DNA from: Niveispirillum sp.
GTDB taxonomy: Bacteria > Pseudomonadota > Alphaproteobacteria > Azospirillales > Azospirillaceae
DNA length: 54,445 nt
Direction: 5' to 3'
Assembly (NCBI RefSeq): GCF_017996735.1
Contig: NZ_JAGOGJ010000038.1
Coordinates: 1 to 54,445, forward strand
The translations under genes and the position numbers were made by a program. Positions within the stretch are counted from its first letter, which is position 1. Every line of letters starts with the position of its first letter. The notes beneath the pieces were generated by a model that was given only the letters and a program-made list of their open reading frames with translations, searched no databases and was not told the DNA's origin. Shown here in pieces: positions 1 to 6,559 of the stretch.

Positions 1-1
1 G

Positions 2-241
2 TTCCAGCGCCACATGCTGCGCCAGTCGCTGCTGGGCGGCGGCATCGGCTTCCTGCTGGCGCTCGCCACCCTCTGGGGCCTGGATCAGGCTGGGCGCGGC
101 CTGGGGGCTTCGCTGCTGCCTGACATGGCACTGTCGCTGCGGGACTGGGCTTGGCTGCCGCTGGTGCCTTTGGTGGCGGCCCTGCTGGCGGCGCTGACGG
201 CCCGCCTGACCGTCATGCGCGCGCTGGGCCGGCTGCCGTGA
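2..241 (+). CDS. ftsX: Cell division protein FtsX, C-terminal end (partial)
   Basis: Only the last 79 codons lie in the window; the reading frame is open to the left edge. FtsX is the membrane subunit of the FtsEX complex, which couples ATP hydrolysis by FtsE to peptidoglycan hydrolase activation at the septum. The visible part starts FQRHMLRQSLLGGGIGF and contains a hydrophobic helix, a periplasmic loop and a last membrane helix (roughly LVPLVAALLAALTARLTV) before a short Arg-containing tail. This matches the end of alphaproteobacterial FtsX. The stop TGA at 239-241 overlaps the GTG start of the next gene, so the two are translationally coupled. The assignment rests on the C-terminal signature and the ydcF/plsC neighbourhood, since the ATPase gene ftsE is outside the window. 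Confidence 0.8.
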   Translation, partial: FQRHMLRQSLLGGGIGFLLALATLWGLDQAGRGLGASLLPDMALSLRDWAWLPLVPLVAALLAALTARLTVMRALGRLP

Positions 242-852
242 GTTGGCATATTGCTTCCCGGCAGTTGCGGCGGCTGATCCTGCTGGGATCGCTGCTGTTG
301 CTGGCCTGGGCGGTGGGGCTGTTCCTGTTCGCGGCGTCGTTGCCGCGACAGGCGCCGGATGACGGGATCACCACCGATGGCATCGTTGTGCTGACCGGCG
401 GCAGCGAGCGGCTGTCCGTGGGCTTCGATCTGCTGCGCGCGGGCAAGGGTCGCAAGCTGTTCATCAGTGGTGTCTATCGCGGGGTGGAGGTGCGCGAGCT
501 GCTGGCCCTGTCGTCCAGATCGGGCAACGATCTGGAATGCTGTGTCCGCCTGGGCTATGACGCCGACGATACCGAAGGCAACGCGGTGGAAACCGCCCGC
601 TGGATGGCGGAGGAGGGGTTCACCAGCCTGCGTCTGGTCACCGCCAATTATCATATGCCCCGCAGCCTCGTGGAATTCCGCCGCGCCCTGCCGGGCGTCA
701 CCCTGGTACCCCATCCCGTGACACCGCAGAAGGTGCGCCTCGATTCCTGGTGGAACTGGCCCGGCACGGCTGAGTTGATCGTCGGGGAATATAACAAATA
801 TCTGCTGGCCGTGGCCCGTGCCGCCCTGACCACCTCTCATCCCGCCTCCTGA
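238..852 (+). CDS. YdcF family (DUF218) membrane-anchored protein
   Basis: A 204-residue protein of the DUF218/YdcF family, related to the SanA/ElyC envelope proteins. The GTG start at 238 overlaps the ftsX stop, and the protein then opens with a cytoplasmic basic stretch and one membrane helix (about residues 15-37, LILLGSLLLLAWAVGLFLF). The DUF218 core shows the family motifs DGIVVLTGGSERL, the GKGRKLFISG strand and, near residue 130, LVTANYHMPRS. The soluble domain should face the periplasm. Family members are linked to envelope integrity and peptidoglycan or lipid-carrier metabolism, but the reaction is unknown. Its coupling to ftsX supports an envelope role. A start further upstream in the same frame would be embedded in ftsX and has no membrane-protein character, so 238 is preferred. 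Confidence 0.85.
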   Translation: MSWHIASRQLRRLILLGSLLLLAWAVGLFLFAASLPRQAPDDGITTDGIVVLTGGSERLSVGFDLLRAGKGRKLFISGVYRGVEVRELLALSSRSGNDLECCVRLGYDADDTEGNAVETARWMAEEGFTSLRLVTANYHMPRSLVEFRRALPGVTLVPHPVTPQKVRLDSWWNWPGTAELIVGEYNKYLLAVARAALTTSHPAS

Positions 853-930
853 TGGGCCGCACCCTGGACAGGGTCCGGTCCTTGCGGTTAAGTGCTGCCC
901 CGCACGCCGATCATTCCGGACCAGACGCGC

Positions 931-1719
931 ATGATTTTCCTCCGCTCGCTGCTGTTCAACGTCGCCTTCTTCTCCTGGACGGCGGTTTACTGCTTCGCCA
1001 TCGTCTGGACGCTGGTCATGCCGCGGCCGGTCATGCTGGCCATGATCCGCTTCTATATGCGCAGCCTGTCCGTTCTGGAATGGGTCATCATCGGCCTGCG
1101 GTACGAGGTGAAAGGCACCGAGCACCTGCCCCGTGACGGCAGCTATCTGGTGGGCGCCAAGCACCAGTCCATGTGGGAAACCATGAAGCTGCACCTCATG
1201 TTCCGCGATCCGGCGATCGTGCTGAAGCATGAGTTGATCTATATCCCGCTCTGGGGCTGGTACGCCTGGAAGGCCCGCATGATCCCGGTCAAGCGGGGCA
1301 AGCGCGGGGCGGCCATCGCGTCGCTGGTCCGGGGCGCCCGCGCCATGAAGGCGATGGGCCGCGAAATCGTGATCTTCCCCCAGGGGACGCGCGTCGCCGT
1401 GGGCGAGTATCGGCCCTACAAGGTGGGTATCGGGCTGCTTTATGAGGATCTGGGCGTGCCGCTGGTGCCCATGGCCGTGAATTCGGGTGTCTTCTGGGGC
1501 CGCAAGACCTTCATCAAGCGCCCCGGCCTGATCACCATCGAATTCCTGCCGCCCATCCCGCCGGGCCTGCCCAAGGATGTGGCGCTGTTCGAGCTGGAGG
1601 CGCGGCTGGAAAGTGCCAGTAACCGGCTGGCCATTGCGGTCGGCGGGGCCGCCACATTGAACCCCCATGCCGCCAGTCCGGGTGCCGCGATCACGCCAGA
1701 ACCGGAAACGGGTTTGTAA
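931..1719 (+). CDS. 1-acyl-sn-glycerol-3-phosphate acyltransferase (PlsC-like)
   Basis: A 262-residue lysophospholipid acyltransferase that would add an acyl chain to position 2 of lysophosphatidate at the inner membrane. It begins with a hydrophobic anchor (LLFNVAFFSWTAVYCFAIVW). The acyltransferase block I is KHQSMWET, in which the usual NHxxxxD is replaced by KHxxxWE, a variant common in alphaproteobacterial PlsC homologues. Block III is FPQGTR, which binds the glycerol phosphate. The C-terminal 25 residues are low-complexity Ala/Pro. The ATG at 931 starts directly before the anchor; an in-frame GTG at 892 would add 13 residues without a clear ribosome site. It lies 78 bases after the YdcF gene and is probably in the same operon. 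Its role as the main PlsC or as a second paralogue cannot be decided here. Confidence 0.85.
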   Translation: MIFLRSLLFNVAFFSWTAVYCFAIVWTLVMPRPVMLAMIRFYMRSLSVLEWVIIGLRYEVKGTEHLPRDGSYLVGAKHQSMWETMKLHLMFRDPAIVLKHELIYIPLWGWYAWKARMIPVKRGKRGAAIASLVRGARAMKAMGREIVIFPQGTRVAVGEYRPYKVGIGLLYEDLGVPLVPMAVNSGVFWGRKTFIKRPGLITIEFLPPIPPGLPKDVALFELEARLESASNRLAIAVGGAATLNPHAASPGAAITPEPETGL

Positions 1720-1730
1720 TCCGCCCCTGA

Positions 1731-2066
1731 TCAGCCCCGGCTCTTGAAGCTACGCAACTGGGCATTGAGCTGCATGGCCAGGCTGCTCATGCGGTTAGTG
1801 GCGTCATTGTAACGCGCGGTAATTTCCGGCGTGAAATTGCCCTTGGCTTCTGCTTCCAGGCAGGAGAGGAATTCCTGCGTCTCCACGATATAGGCCTTCA
1901 CGGCGTCCTGGGCCTGGTTCATCTCCGCCGCGGCCGCCGTGGCGCCATCCGGCACGGCGGGGGCCGCATTGATGGCGCAGCCGGCGGAGGCGGGCAGGGC
2001 CGACGCCGTCAAGGCGGCCAGCAGCAGGGCGGCGAAGGACAGGCTGGAGCGGGTCGTGGTCTTCAT
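1731..2066 (-). CDS. Small secreted protein of unknown function
   Basis: A 111-residue protein not recognised as a known family. Residues 1-28 form a clear Sec signal peptide (basic MKTTTRSS, hydrophobic FAALLLAALTASAL, cleavage at ASA before GCAIN). The mature part is about 83 residues, mostly predicted helical, with two cysteines (GCAINAAP and LSCLEAE) that could form a disulfide in the periplasm. The ATG at 2066 follows a good ribosome site (GGAGA), while the open frame upstream of it has no signal-peptide features. It converges with the acyltransferase gene and is divergent from the outer-membrane protein gene at 2444, with an AT-rich spacer between. Exported location is well supported; function is not. 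Confidence 0.7.
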   Translation of the reverse strand: MKTTTRSSLSFAALLLAALTASALPASAGCAINAAPAVPDGATAAAAEMNQAQDAVKAYIVETQEFLSCLEAEAKGNFTPEITARYNDATNRMSSLAMQLNAQLRSFKSRG

Positions 2067-2232
2067 CTGCGGTCTCCTGACATCATGCCGCACGGCAACA
2101 TGTTTTCTCTGATCTCGTGTAAAAACCATGCCACAGGCGTGACTAAAATCAATAGATCGAGCCTTTACTTTTGTGCATCGCAACCAACGCTAGCCATGCG
2201 CGAACATATGTAACAATCAGGTACGAATTATA

Positions 2233-2261
2233 CTGATATCGGCCTTGATGAATCATATAAT
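2233..2261 (+). promoter_or_regulatory. Candidate sigma-70 promoter for the outer-membrane protein gene
   Basis: In the AT-rich 377-base spacer between two divergent genes there is CTGATA (2233-2238), a 17-base spacer and a perfect TATAAT (2256-2261). If used, it gives a 5' untranslated region of about 175 bases before the GTG start at 2444. This stretch (about 2150-2320) is far more AT-rich than the rest of the window. The assignment is by motif only. Confidence 0.35.
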
Positions 2262-2443
2262 TATCGAGAATTTTATCGAACTGCCCTTTGCATATTTTAT
2301 GAACATTTGATGATGCAAAAGGCGGCTGCAGGCCCCGCAAAATCGCGCCCCTCATCTGTTGTCGCACCCTCTTTCGCGGGCGCGGTGAAGGGCCTATCTG
2401 TGCGGCAGGGGCGATCATATGAAACCTGCAGGGAACTGTACTC

Positions 2444-3046
2444 GTGAAGACCAAACATCTGCTGGCGGTCGCCGCCATGCTTCTGACCGCCGTCGGCGCC
2501 GCCCGCGCCGAGGAGGGTCCCTATGTTGCCTCCTCCGTCGGCGCCTATATGGGCACCAATTACGACCATCATCTGCTGTGGAAGCTGCTGAAGGGCGATG
2601 CCGACAAGAAATTCAACGGTTCCCTGGCCGCCGGCTACCGGTTCGATGAGTTCCGTGTCGAACTGGAAGGCGGCTTCGGTCGTCTGGCCGATGTGGATCG
2701 CGGCACCACGGCGATCACGCCCGGTGCCGGTTTCCAGGCCAAGGGCGACCTGACCATGTGGACCGCCCTGGCCGGTGCCTATTATGACATCCCGGTCACC
2801 GAGACCTACCAGCCCTATGTCGGCCTGGGAGGCGGCGTGGCCGGTCTGGACAATAGCAGCGACCTGCTGGTCATCAATGAAGGCAGCCATGCCGCCGCCT
2901 TTGCCGAGGCCGGCCTGAACATGGCGCTTTATGACGGGCTGACCGTGGCGCCCGGCTATCGTTACCTGTGGGTCAATTCCAAGGGTGGCGGTGCGCGTAA
3001 CCTGAGCACCCATATCGTCAAGCTGACGGCCCGCGCCAGCTTCTGA
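2444..3046 (+). CDS. Outer-membrane beta-barrel protein
   Basis: A 200-residue protein of the small OmpA/OmpW-like porin group. A signal peptide (MKTKHLLAVAAMLLTAVGAARA, cleavage before EEGPY) is followed by alternating amphipathic strands rich in Gly, Tyr and Phe (for example AGYRFDEFRVELEGGFG, YYDIPV, YVGLGGGVAGL, APGYRYLWV). The protein ends in ARASF, and a terminal aromatic residue is typical for barrels inserted by the BAM complex. An eight-stranded barrel fits the length. The start is GTG at 2444, with AGGGA about ten bases upstream. The function (structural, surface antigen or small-molecule channel) cannot be told from sequence. It is monocistronic, followed by a strong hairpin. Confidence 0.75.
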   Translation: MKTKHLLAVAAMLLTAVGAARAEEGPYVASSVGAYMGTNYDHHLLWKLLKGDADKKFNGSLAAGYRFDEFRVELEGGFGRLADVDRGTTAITPGAGFQAKGDLTMWTALAGAYYDIPVTETYQPYVGLGGGVAGLDNSSDLLVINEGSHAAAFAEAGLNMALYDGLTVAPGYRYLWVNSKGGGARNLSTHIVKLTARASF

Positions 3047-3060
3047 GCAAGGCCCCGATT

Positions 3061-3086
3061 CCCCTGGCCGGTTCGCCGGCCGGGGG
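3061..3086. terminator. Bidirectional hairpin terminator
   Basis: An 11-bp stem, CCCCTGGCCGG / CCGGCCGGGGG with one G-U pair, closed by a TTCG tetraloop (3072-3075). It lies between the convergent outer-membrane protein and SH3 genes. There is no long T-run, so termination strength is uncertain, but the position and stability fit a shared terminator. Confidence 0.55.
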
Positions 3087-3087
3087 A

Positions 3088-3654
3088 TCAGTCATCGACC
3101 TCTTCATTGGGGTAGATGCCCCAGAAATCGGTCCGTTCCAGCCAGCCGTGATAGCCCTGGATCTCCACCTCGCACCATGTGCCCTTGCAGGAGACCAGCC
3201 GGCCCATCACGCCCGGCTCCGCCTGTGCCACGGCGGCGGCGGAACCGCTGGGCCGTTCGCGGACAGTGCGCAATTCCCCGGTGATCACCAGGGTGCGGCG
3301 GCCGGACAGCATGGATTGGTGGACCCAGCCCTGCGTGCCCTCCACATCGCGGATACGGCGCCAGGTGTCGAATTCGGCCGTGATCTCCACCGGCATGCCG
3401 GGGCGCACGAACACCCATTCGATCGGGTAGGACCGGCCGGGGCCGGTACGCACATTCACCTCTCCCGAGCGCAGCGACACGAAGCGCGGCACGGGCAGGC
3501 CGCTGCGCACGATCATGTCGGACCGGGGGTCGGTTTCCTGCCCTGTGGCGGGGCTGTAGGCCAGACCGGTGGCCAGCAGGCAGGCCAGCAGCAGACGGGT
3601 CCCGCCCGCCCTCACCGCCCCGCCCAGCGTCTTCGTCCCGGTTCGCAGCAACAC
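3088..3654 (-). CDS. Exported bacterial SH3 domain protein
   Basis: A protein of about 188 residues with two SH3b-type modules. After a signal-like segment (TRLLLACLLATGLAYSPATGQ) comes the first module: VNVRTGPGRSYPIEWVFVRPG and a strand ending WRRIRDVEGTQGWVHQSML. A second degenerate module follows: GVMGRLVSCKGTWCEVEIQGYHGWLERTDFWGIYP. The motif VNVRTGPG with downstream GWVH is the hallmark of SH3-like proteins (SH3_4 family) found in alphaproteobacteria, which are thought to bind peptidoglycan peptides or protein ligands in the periplasm. The start is uncertain: GTG at 3654 gives a usable signal peptide, whereas the frame stays open to an ATG at 3762 with no export signal. It is divergent from the dehydrogenase gene at 3834. 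Confidence 0.75.
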   Translation of the reverse strand: MLLRTGTKTLGGAVRAGGTRLLLACLLATGLAYSPATGQETDPRSDMIVRSGLPVPRFVSLRSGEVNVRTGPGRSYPIEWVFVRPGMPVEITAEFDTWRRIRDVEGTQGWVHQSMLSGRRTLVITGELRTVRERPSGSAAAVAQAEPGVMGRLVSCKGTWCEVEIQGYHGWLERTDFWGIYPNEEVDD

Positions 3655-3719
3655 ACAGCCTCGCACGTGGCGGCCCGGTGATCCGGGCACCCAATCGTTA
3701 ACGACCCTTTGTGCCGTAC

Positions 3720-3733
3720 CCCGGATATCCGGG
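3720..3733. promoter_or_regulatory. Perfect 14-bp palindrome in divergent promoter region
   Basis: CCCGGATATCCGGG is an uninterrupted palindrome centred at 3726/3727, between the SH3 gene and the dehydrogenase gene that point away from each other. It could be an operator for a dimeric regulator. No regulator is identified, so this is an observation of position and symmetry only. Confidence 0.3.
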
Positions 3734-3833
3734 TCAAGCACCAGCGACCATCCGTCCCGCAACCCGCATCATGGACAAGGGCGGCCGTCGCTTGTACTGC
3801 TATGGCAACCAGCCCATGGGAGGATCAACGCAC

Positions 3834-4823
3834 ATGGCCGAACGCCGGAAGCCCCTGGTCATCGTCACGCGCAAGCTGCCGGACGCCATCGAAACCAGGA
3901 TGATGGAGCTGTTCAACACGCGCCTGAACCTGGACGACCACCCGATGAGCCGGGCCGAGTTGGAAGAGGCGGTGAAGACCGCCGACATCCTGGTCCCCAC
4001 CGTCACCGACGTGATCGATGAGGCGCTGCTGAACCAGGCCGGGCCGCAATTGAAGCTGATCGCCAATTTCGGCAATGGCGTCGACCATATCGACCTGCGT
4101 GTGGCGCGGGCCAAATCCATCCTGGTCACCAACACTCCCGGCGTGCTGACCGAGGATACGGCCGACATGACCATGGCCCTGATCCTGGCCACGGCGCGGC
4201 GCCTGTCGGAAGGCGAAAGGCTGGTCCGCTCAGGGCAATGGACGGGCTGGGCCCCCACCGTCATGCTGGGCTCGCGTCTGGCGGGCAAGCGTCTGGGCAT
4301 CATCGGCATGGGCCGCATCGGCCAGGCGCTGGCGCGGCGCGCCAAGGCCTTCGGCCTGTCCATCCATTACCATAACCGCAAGCCCGTCCACCCGGAGGTG
4401 GAAGCGGAACTGGATGCCGCCTACTGGGAAAGCCTGGACCAGATGCTGGCGCGCATGGATATCGTCGCCATCACCTGCCCGCGCACGCCGGCCACATATC
4501 ACCTGCTGAACGCCAGGCGTCTGGCCCTGCTGAAATCAACGGCCATCCTGGTCAATATCAGTCGTGGTCAGGTGGTGGACGAGGCGACGCTGGCCCGCAT
4601 GCTGCAACGGCGGGAGATCGGGGCCGCCGGCCTGGACGTGTATGAGGACGAGCCCAATGTCGATCCCAAGCTGCTGAAGCTGGACAATGTTGTCCTGCTG
4701 CCGCACATGGCGTCGGCCACGCTGGAGGGCCGCATCGACATGGGCGAGAAGGTGATCGTCAATATCAAGACCTTCGTCGATGGCCACCAGCCGCGCGACC
4801 GCGTGCTGGAAATGATGTTCTGA
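3834..4823 (+). CDS. D-isomer 2-hydroxyacid dehydrogenase (glyoxylate/hydroxypyruvate reductase type)
   Basis: A 329-residue NAD(P)-dependent dehydrogenase that would reduce 2-oxoacids such as glyoxylate or hydroxypyruvate, most like GyaR/D-glycerate dehydrogenase. It has the N-terminal catalytic half-domain, the substrate loop NFGNGVDHIDL, the Rossmann dinucleotide motif GIIGMGRIGQALARR, and the catalytic triad: Arg in NISRGQVVDE, Glu in DVYEDEPNVD and His in LLPHMASAT. Length is normal for the family. The ATG at 3834 has a strong ribosome site (GGGAGGA); codons upstream of it show no conserved character. It stands alone or with csaA downstream (73 bases apart, with a hairpin between). Substrate preference between glyoxylate, hydroxypyruvate and phosphonate-type acids cannot be settled. 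Confidence 0.85.
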   Translation: MAERRKPLVIVTRKLPDAIETRMMELFNTRLNLDDHPMSRAELEEAVKTADILVPTVTDVIDEALLNQAGPQLKLIANFGNGVDHIDLRVARAKSILVTNTPGVLTEDTADMTMALILATARRLSEGERLVRSGQWTGWAPTVMLGSRLAGKRLGIIGMGRIGQALARRAKAFGLSIHYHNRKPVHPEVEAELDAAYWESLDQMLARMDIVAITCPRTPATYHLLNARRLALLKSTAILVNISRGQVVDEATLARMLQRREIGAAGLDVYEDEPNVDPKLLKLDNVVLLPHMASATLEGRIDMGEKVIVNIKTFVDGHQPRDRVLEMMF

Positions 4824-4856
4824 TCAAGGCTTGGCAGTCCCGCCGCACCGCAACAT

Positions 4857-4880
4857 ACTGGCCTCTTCCCAGAGGCCAGT
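4857..4880. promoter_or_regulatory. Perfect stem-loop between dehydrogenase gene and csaA
   Basis: ACTGGCCTCT (4857-4866), loop TCCC, AGAGGCCAGT (4871-4880): a perfect 10-bp hairpin that ends 16 bases before the csaA ATG. It has no T-run, so it is not a classic terminator. It may be an RNA structure in the csaA leader or a processing site. Confidence 0.4.
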
Positions 4881-4896
4881 ACCGGAGCCGGCGCAC

Positions 4897-5247
4897 ATGG
4901 CGGACCCCGCCCCCGTCATCACCTATGACGATTTCCAGAAGCTGGATATCCGTGTGGGCACCGTCGTGAAGGCGGAGCCCTATCCCGAGGCACGCCGGCC
5001 CGCCATCAAGCTATGGGTGGATTTCGGCGCACCCCTGGGCATCCGCCGCTCCTCCGCCCAGATAACGGCCTATTATCAGCCGGAAACGCTGGTGGGCCGG
5101 CAGGTGGTCGGCGTGGTCAATTTCCCGCCCCGTCAGATCGGCAAGTTCATGTCGGAAGTCCTGGTCCTGGGCGTGCCCAGCGCAGAGGGCGAGGTGGTGC
5201 TGCTGTCACCGGATCAGCCGGTGCCGGACGGCGGCCGCATGTACTGA
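4897..5247 (+). CDS. csaA: CsaA-like tRNA-binding domain protein
   Basis: A 116-residue OB-fold protein of the CsaA family (EMAP/Trbp111-type tRNA-binding domain). Known members act as export-related chaperones and bind tRNA or unfolded precursor proteins as homodimers. Motifs: TYDDFQKLDIRVGTVVKAEP at the start of the OB fold, the central KLWVDFG and SSAQIT, and the C-terminal VVGVVNFPPRQIGKFMSEVL. The last segment is diagnostic for CsaA and distinguishes it from the domain fused to MetRS. The ATG at 4897 is chosen over an earlier in-frame start at 4831 because the family begins within a few residues of TYDDF and GGAG lies just upstream. Convergent with the methyltransferase gene, only 13 bases away. 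Confidence 0.85.
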   Translation: MADPAPVITYDDFQKLDIRVGTVVKAEPYPEARRPAIKLWVDFGAPLGIRRSSAQITAYYQPETLVGRQVVGVVNFPPRQIGKFMSEVLVLGVPSAEGEVVLLSPDQPVPDGGRMY

Positions 5248-5260
5248 CACCCTGCCCAAA

Positions 5261-5848
5261 TTACCCGCTTATCAGCGCGGCGGGTTCCGGGTCGCCGTCC
5301 AGGTCGGGTGCGCGCCGCGGTGCGTGGATTGCGGCCAGCCGCTGCACAATGGCCGCCTTGGGGCTGGAGACCTCCCCCTGTTCGAACGCCACCACTTGCA
5401 TCCCCTGTTCCAGGGCAAAACGCAGCAATTCCCCGTCCCGCAGCAGGAACGCAGGACTGGACGGCCGGCCGTGCCGCTGATTGCCATTGCCGAACGTCTC
5501 GTACAACAGCAACCCGCCCGGTTTCAGCGCGCCGACCAGGGCGGGCAGAAGCGGCCGATGCAGGTAGTTGGTCACGATGACGGCATCGAATCCGACCAGG
5601 GCCGGGGGCGGGCCCGCTTCCCCCTCCAGATCGGCCTGTAACAGGGTGACGTCCGGCCGGCCGTCCAGATCGTTGACACCGCGCAGGTCGATATCCACAC
5701 CCATGACGCGGATGTCCCGGTCCAGGAAATGGCGCAGATGCCTGCCATTGCCGCAGGCGACATCCAGGATCGAGCCCCCGGCGCGCACCAGCGGCGCGAA
5801 CCGCACGATCCAGGGGGATGGGGGGGCGAAGGGCAGAACGGGCGTCAT
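5261..5848 (-). CDS. Class I SAM-dependent methyltransferase
   Basis: A 195-residue methyltransferase of unknown substrate. Motif I is GGSILDVACGNGRHLRHF, with the acidic residue of motif II in VMGVDIDL, then a motif at TLLQADLEG and motif IV at FDAVIVTNYLHRPLLPAL. The pattern VTNYLHRPLLP resembles the tellurite-resistance TehB-like/small-molecule methyltransferase group. It starts 10 bases after the end of the DUF1428 gene on the same strand, so the two form a two-gene operon. There is no clear ribosome site, which fits translational coupling. No nearby biosynthetic gene suggests a substrate. Confidence 0.75.
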   Translation of the reverse strand: MTPVLPFAPPSPWIVRFAPLVRAGGSILDVACGNGRHLRHFLDRDIRVMGVDIDLRGVNDLDGRPDVTLLQADLEGEAGPPPALVGFDAVIVTNYLHRPLLPALVGALKPGGLLLYETFGNGNQRHGRPSSPAFLLRDGELLRFALEQGMQVVAFEQGEVSSPKAAIVQRLAAIHAPRRAPDLDGDPEPAALISG

Positions 5849-5858
5849 GCGTACCGAA

Positions 5859-6260
5859 TCATTGGGGCTGTGGGGCCGTGTGGGGATGGTCGCTGAAATC
5901 CCGGTCCCGGCCCATGGTGAAAAGGGGCTGGAACCCGCCCAGGATCAGCCGGCGCGGGTCGAACGGGATATCCCCTGGCGCGACATCCATGCGGGGGTCC
6001 TGATGCATCCTGGCCTCGGCTTCGTCCAGTGTCGCCTTGTCGGGCCAGATCTGCCAGCAGAAGACGATCTTTTCCCCCTCCTGCGCCGCCACGGCGCGGC
6101 GGAAATCCGTCTGCTTGCCGGCGGGCACATTGTCCTCCCAGGCATCGACGGTTTCCAGACAGCCATATTCCTTGAAGAAGGCGGCGCTGCGGGCCGCCCA
6201 GCGACGATATTCCTCCATCCTGCCCTCGGGCACGGGGATGACCAATCCACAGACATACAT
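5859..6260 (-). CDS. DUF1428 family protein (YbaA-like)
   Basis: A 133-residue protein of the DUF1428 family, a dimeric alpha+beta-barrel fold related to ABM/dabb domains. The family signature is visible: MYVCGLVIPVPEGRMEEYRR at the start, CLETVDAWEDNVPAGKQTDF in the middle, then FCWQIWPDKATLDEAEARM and PFDPRRLILGGFQPL near the end. Function is unknown; homologues are often near stress or methyltransferase genes. The ATG at 6260 begins the conserved region; the open frame upstream to 6611 overlaps the metZ control region and is not coding. It is divergent from metZ, so its promoter lies in the same 290-base spacer as the SAM-II riboswitch on the other strand. Confidence 0.85.
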   Translation of the reverse strand: MYVCGLVIPVPEGRMEEYRRWAARSAAFFKEYGCLETVDAWEDNVPAGKQTDFRRAVAAQEGEKIVFCWQIWPDKATLDEAEARMHQDPRMDVAPGDIPFDPRRLILGGFQPLFTMGRDRDFSDHPHTAPQPQ

Positions 6261-6382
6261 CGCATGGCTCCATCGCAGGCCGGTCGGAGATGCGGGCCGG
6301 TGCGACACAGGGTAGGGCCAAATGGCGGCGGCGGCCAGGGGGGCCGACCTGCGCCGATCCGGTTGCCATGCGCTGGCATGGC

Positions 6383-6411
6383 TTGACAAGAACGGGCCGG
6401 CGGGATTTAAC
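6383..6411 (+). promoter_or_regulatory. Candidate sigma-70 promoter of the metZ transcript
   Basis: TTGACA (6383-6388), 17 bases, TTTAAC (6406-6411). The predicted transcription start is near 6418, which is where the SAM-II aptamer begins. This agreement between a consensus -35 box and the 5' end of the aptamer supports the call. Confidence 0.6.
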
Positions 6412-6415
6412 CGGT

Positions 6416-6473
6416 TCGCGTGGTGATTTGGTGACCGGATTGCAGGCCACGTTCTAAAGAAGCTGCTAAAAGG
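6416..6473 (+). ncRNA. SAM-II riboswitch (metA-type)
   Basis: The sequence matches the SAM-II consensus of alphaproteobacteria: stem P1 CGTGG (6419-6423) pairs with CCACG (6447-6451), the conserved loop is TGATTTG, then CCGGATTGCAGG, followed by GTTCTAAAG and the 3' pseudoknot strand GCTAAAAGG (6465-6473). In known SAM-II RNAs, S-adenosylmethionine binding locks the pseudoknot and hides the ribosome site contained in the last strand. Here that ribosome site (AAAAGG) does not serve metZ directly: it lies eight bases before the ATG of a 25-codon leader ORF at 6482. Confidence 0.9.
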
Positions 6474-6481
6474 TCGAAGCC

Positions 6482-6559
6482 ATGGATCGTATGCCGCGAA
6501 GGGCGGCGCACCGGGCCTCGATCGAACCGGTCGAGGCTTGTGAAGGACCATGGCGATGA
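6482..6559 (+). CDS. Putative 25-residue leader ORF coupling the SAM-II riboswitch to metZ
   Basis: A short ORF starting ATG at 6482, beginning MDRMPRRAAHRAS and ending CEGPWR before TGA at 6557-6559. Its ribosome site is AAAAGG of the SAM-II pseudoknot strand, at ideal spacing. Its stop codon overlaps the ATG at 6556-6558 in the arrangement ATGA, and that ATG is in frame with metZ. The metZ frame itself has a stop at 6541-6543, so metZ cannot be extended back to the riboswitch. Translation of this ORF is thus the simplest route by which the riboswitch could control metZ. The peptide has two Met, one Cys and five Arg and matches nothing I recognise. It may be only a coupling device. Confidence 0.5.
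   Translation: MDRMPRRAAHRASIEPVEACEGPWR

Noticed and set aside
85..1668. Long minus-strand open frame opposite the ftsX-ydcF-plsC genes
   Set aside because: It is antisense to three recognisable genes, rich in Gln, His, Gly and Arg, and has no domain; typical of high-GC shadow frames.
2419..2649. Plus-strand frame starting at ATG 2419
   Set aside because: It overlaps the outer-membrane protein gene in another frame and has no signal peptide or domain.
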